Source: CAJXSD01 sp964633145
Lineage (GTDB): Bacteria; Pseudomonadota; Alphaproteobacteria; Rhodobacterales; Rhodobacteraceae
Assembly: GCA_964633145.1 (NCBI GenBank)
Contig: CAZWFE010000001.1
Coordinates: 1 to 64,000, forward strand
Direction: 5' to 3'
DNA length: 64,000 bases
The notes under the pieces are model-generated. The model did not search any database, was not told where the DNA came from, and was given only the letters and a program-made list of their open reading frames with translations. This document shows positions 62,695-64,000 of this stretch, in pieces. Positions within the stretch are counted from its first letter, which is position 1. The number at the start of each line of letters is the position of its first letter. The translations under genes and the position numbers were made by a program.

Positions 62695-63570
62695 ATGGCG
62701 ATTTATAATTTGGGATCGATTAACGCAGATTATGTTTATCGGCTGCCGTCTTTGGTCAGGCCAGGGGAGACAATTTCTGCAGGCTCATTAGATATTGGTT
62801 TAGGTGGCAAAGGGGCGAACATGTCTGTCGCCGCGGCCCGTGCAGCGGCACGGGTGGTCCATATCGGTTGTGTTGGGGCAGATGGCGATTGGGCAGTGCA
62901 GCGTTTGACGGAATATGGGGTGGATACGCGCCATATTGGTCGTGGCGCGCATACGGGACATGCCATTATCACAGTGGATGATCATGGGGAAAATGCGATT
63001 GTTATTTTCGCCGGTGGGAATGGTGAGATTACGTCAGAACAGATTGGGGCTGCGTTAAGTGATGCCATGGTGGGTGATATTTTCGTCACCCAGAATGAAA
63101 CCGTGGGGCAAGTTACGGGTGTGAAAATGGCGCGTGAATTGGGGTTGCGTGTGTGTTTTGCTGCGGCGCCATTTTCTGCTGAGGCGGTTCAGGCTGTTTT
63201 GCCCTATCTGGATATGTTGATTTTGAATGAAATTGAAGCGGAGCAGTTAGAAGCTGCGCTGGGCCGAGGTTTGGGCGACTTGGGGGTTGCCGATGTAATT
63301 GTAACGCTGGGATCACGAGGATGTCGTTGGATCGGGGCCAAAGGCGCTGTTGAGTTTGACGCGATTGTGGTTGAGGCTGTGGATACCACCGGTGCGGGGG
63401 ATACGTTTACGGGCTATGTCTTGGCTGGTTTAGATCGTGGGATGCCGATGGAGCAGGCGATTGGATTGGCGACGCGTGCAGCAGCCATTATGGTGACGCG
63501 GCATGGGACGGCCGATGTAATTCCTGATTTGAAGGATATTCAGGATCGATTTGGCGGCTTTGCCGGATAG
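62695..63570 (+). CDS. PfkB/ribokinase-family sugar kinase
   Basis: A 291-residue kinase. The N-terminal GGKGANMSVAAARA and the C-terminal catalytic DTTGAGDTFTGYV are the two PfkB signatures. It is closest in look to ribokinases, but no transporter or sugar enzyme lies nearby to fix the substrate. Confidence 0.86.
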   Translation: MAIYNLGSINADYVYRLPSLVRPGETISAGSLDIGLGGKGANMSVAAARAAARVVHIGCVGADGDWAVQRLTEYGVDTRHIGRGAHTGHAIITVDDHGENAIVIFAGGNGEITSEQIGAALSDAMVGDIFVTQNETVGQVTGVKMARELGLRVCFAAAPFSAEAVQAVLPYLDMLILNEIEAEQLEAALGRGLGDLGVADVIVTLGSRGCRWIGAKGAVEFDAIVVEAVDTTGAGDTFTGYVLAGLDRGMPMEQAIGLATRAAAIMVTRHGTADVIPDLKDIQDRFGGFAG

Positions 63571-63577
63571 GTTTGAT

Positions 63578-63612
63578 GCCTCCGGCGGGAAGTATTTTGG
63601 CAAAAATGAAAA
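63578..63612 (+). repeat. Bipartite 3' repeat element, copy F
   Basis: CCTCCGGCGGGAAGTATTTT followed by GGCAAAAATGAAAA. TCCGGC in the element can pair with GCCGGA at the end of the PfkB gene (63562-63567). It lies directly after that gene. Confidence 0.65.
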
Positions 63613-63617
63613 CCCTG

Positions 63618-63635
63618 CTGTCACTATGGTGACAG
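63618..63635. promoter_or_regulatory. Inverted repeat upstream of the RidA-like gene
   Basis: CTGTCAC (63618-63624) and GTGACAG (63629-63635) flank TATG. A perfect 7-base repeat in the leader region, possibly an operator. Confidence 0.35.
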
Positions 63636-63653
63636 GAGGGGGGTGGTATCAGG

Positions 63654-63687
63654 TCATATCAAATTTTTAATGGAGCATTTGATATGA
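63654..63687 (+). promoter_or_regulatory. Hairpin enclosing the ribosome-binding site of the RidA-like gene
   Basis: TCATATCAAAT (63654-63664) and ATTTGATATGA (63677-63687) are an exact 11-base inverted repeat. The 12-base loop holds the TGGAG ribosome-binding site and the right arm contains the ATG (63684-63686). Folding in RNA would hide the start codon. Confidence 0.6.
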
Positions 63688-64000
63688 AACGAACCGCAAT
63701 TAACCCATCGTCTTGGTCGCAAAAATTTGGGTTTCATCAGGGTGAAATTATCGAAGGTGCAACCCGACAATTAAACGTATCTGGGCAGGGCGCCATGGAT
63801 GCGGAGGGCCAGCCAGTCCATCAAGGTGATATGCGTGCGCAATTCCAATACGCGATGGATAACCTTGTGTCGGTGTTAAAGGTTGCTGATATGACGTTAA
63901 CCGATGTGATATCGCGGCGGATTGAACCGCTGTCATTGCAAAATATCACCGATGGTTGGATGTTGTCGGGCTGGTGCGACCTGCGGCAGGATTTTCGCAC
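63684..64000 (+). CDS. RidA/YjgF-like protein, cut by the window edge and possibly frameshifted
   Basis: The first about 75 residues (MKRTAINPSSWSQKFGFHQG, then GATRQLNVSGQGAMDAEG and AMDNLVSVLKVADMTLTDVI) look like a RidA-family enamine/imine deaminase. After about position 63900 the same frame no longer resembles the family, whereas another frame gives TAVIAKYHRWLDVVG and VRPA, which align better. This suggests a frameshift near 63900-63910, either real or a sequence error. The 3' end lies outside the window. Confidence 0.55.
   Translation, partial: MKRTAINPSSWSQKFGFHQGEIIEGATRQLNVSGQGAMDAEGQPVHQGDMRAQFQYAMDNLVSVLKVADMTLTDVISRRIEPLSLQNITDGWMLSGWCDLRQDFR

Noticed and set aside
1..64000. CRISPR arrays, tRNA or rRNA genes, insertion sequences, phage genes
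   Set aside because: Read for regularly spaced repeats, tRNA-like cloverleaf ends, transposase motifs and phage functions; none was found. A tRNA could still be missed by eye.

Overview
The window is chromosomal DNA of a moderate-GC alphaproteobacterium, most likely of the Rhodobacteraceae (roseobacter group). The evidence is the RegBA-SenC redox system, alphaproteobacterial AddAB, a form II CO-dehydrogenase-like cluster, the order maf-aroE-coaE-dnaQ beside hemJ-rho-mnmE-mnmG-rsmG-parA-parB, and perfect alphaproteobacterial parS sites. I saw no phage, transposon, CRISPR, rRNA or tRNA. Nearly all genes are ordinary chromosomal housekeeping or metabolic genes, densely packed and often overlapping by 4 bases.

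Layout, left to right. 0-4.6 kb: VOC protein, AMP nucleosidase, HU, EamA exporter, HD hydrolase, acetyltransferase. 4.6-9 kb: regA and senC, facing regB, then a PAS-only protein with a CtrA-type box and a 100-N assembly gap. 9-17.8 kb: tsaE, AmgK-like kinase, MurU-like uridylyltransferase, addB, addA, trxA. 18-21 kb: hslV, an unknown membrane protein, hslU. 21-24.2 kb: thiBPQ under a TPP riboswitch. 24.3-34.6 kb: aroC, a TIGR04282 transferase, dapE, HAD phosphatase, unknown 120-residue protein, an odd LuxR-type regulator coupled to a tiny membrane protein, ilvD, gph, rpe, LOG protein, dapD. 34.7-39 kb: coxG-coxS-coxL-coxM. 39.1-45.3 kb: timA-mltA-smr, fxsA, secB, dnaQ-coaE-aroE-maf.

45.27-45.61 kb is a strong candidate for the chromosomal replication origin: AT-rich, gene-free, with one perfect and several near-perfect DnaA boxes, lying where two blocks of genes point away from each other. 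Rightwards follow hemJ, rho, mnmE, mnmG, rsmG, parA and parB, with two perfect 16-base parS palindromes about 3 and 5 kb from the origin. One parS contains the start codon of mnmG. The rest is rph-rdgB-hemW-DUF454, hrcA-grpE, mutS, a malic enzyme-phosphotransacetylase hybrid, a PfkB kinase and the start of a RidA-like gene.

Features that ordinary annotation would miss: a family of at least seven bipartite 3' elements (GC-rich hairpin or GC tract, then a conserved GAGTATTTTT-CAAAAATGAAA-like block) following genes across the whole window; a 100-N gap flanked by an exact 55-base duplication that is almost certainly an unmerged contig overlap; and hairpins at the starts of the RidA-like gene and the cox operon.
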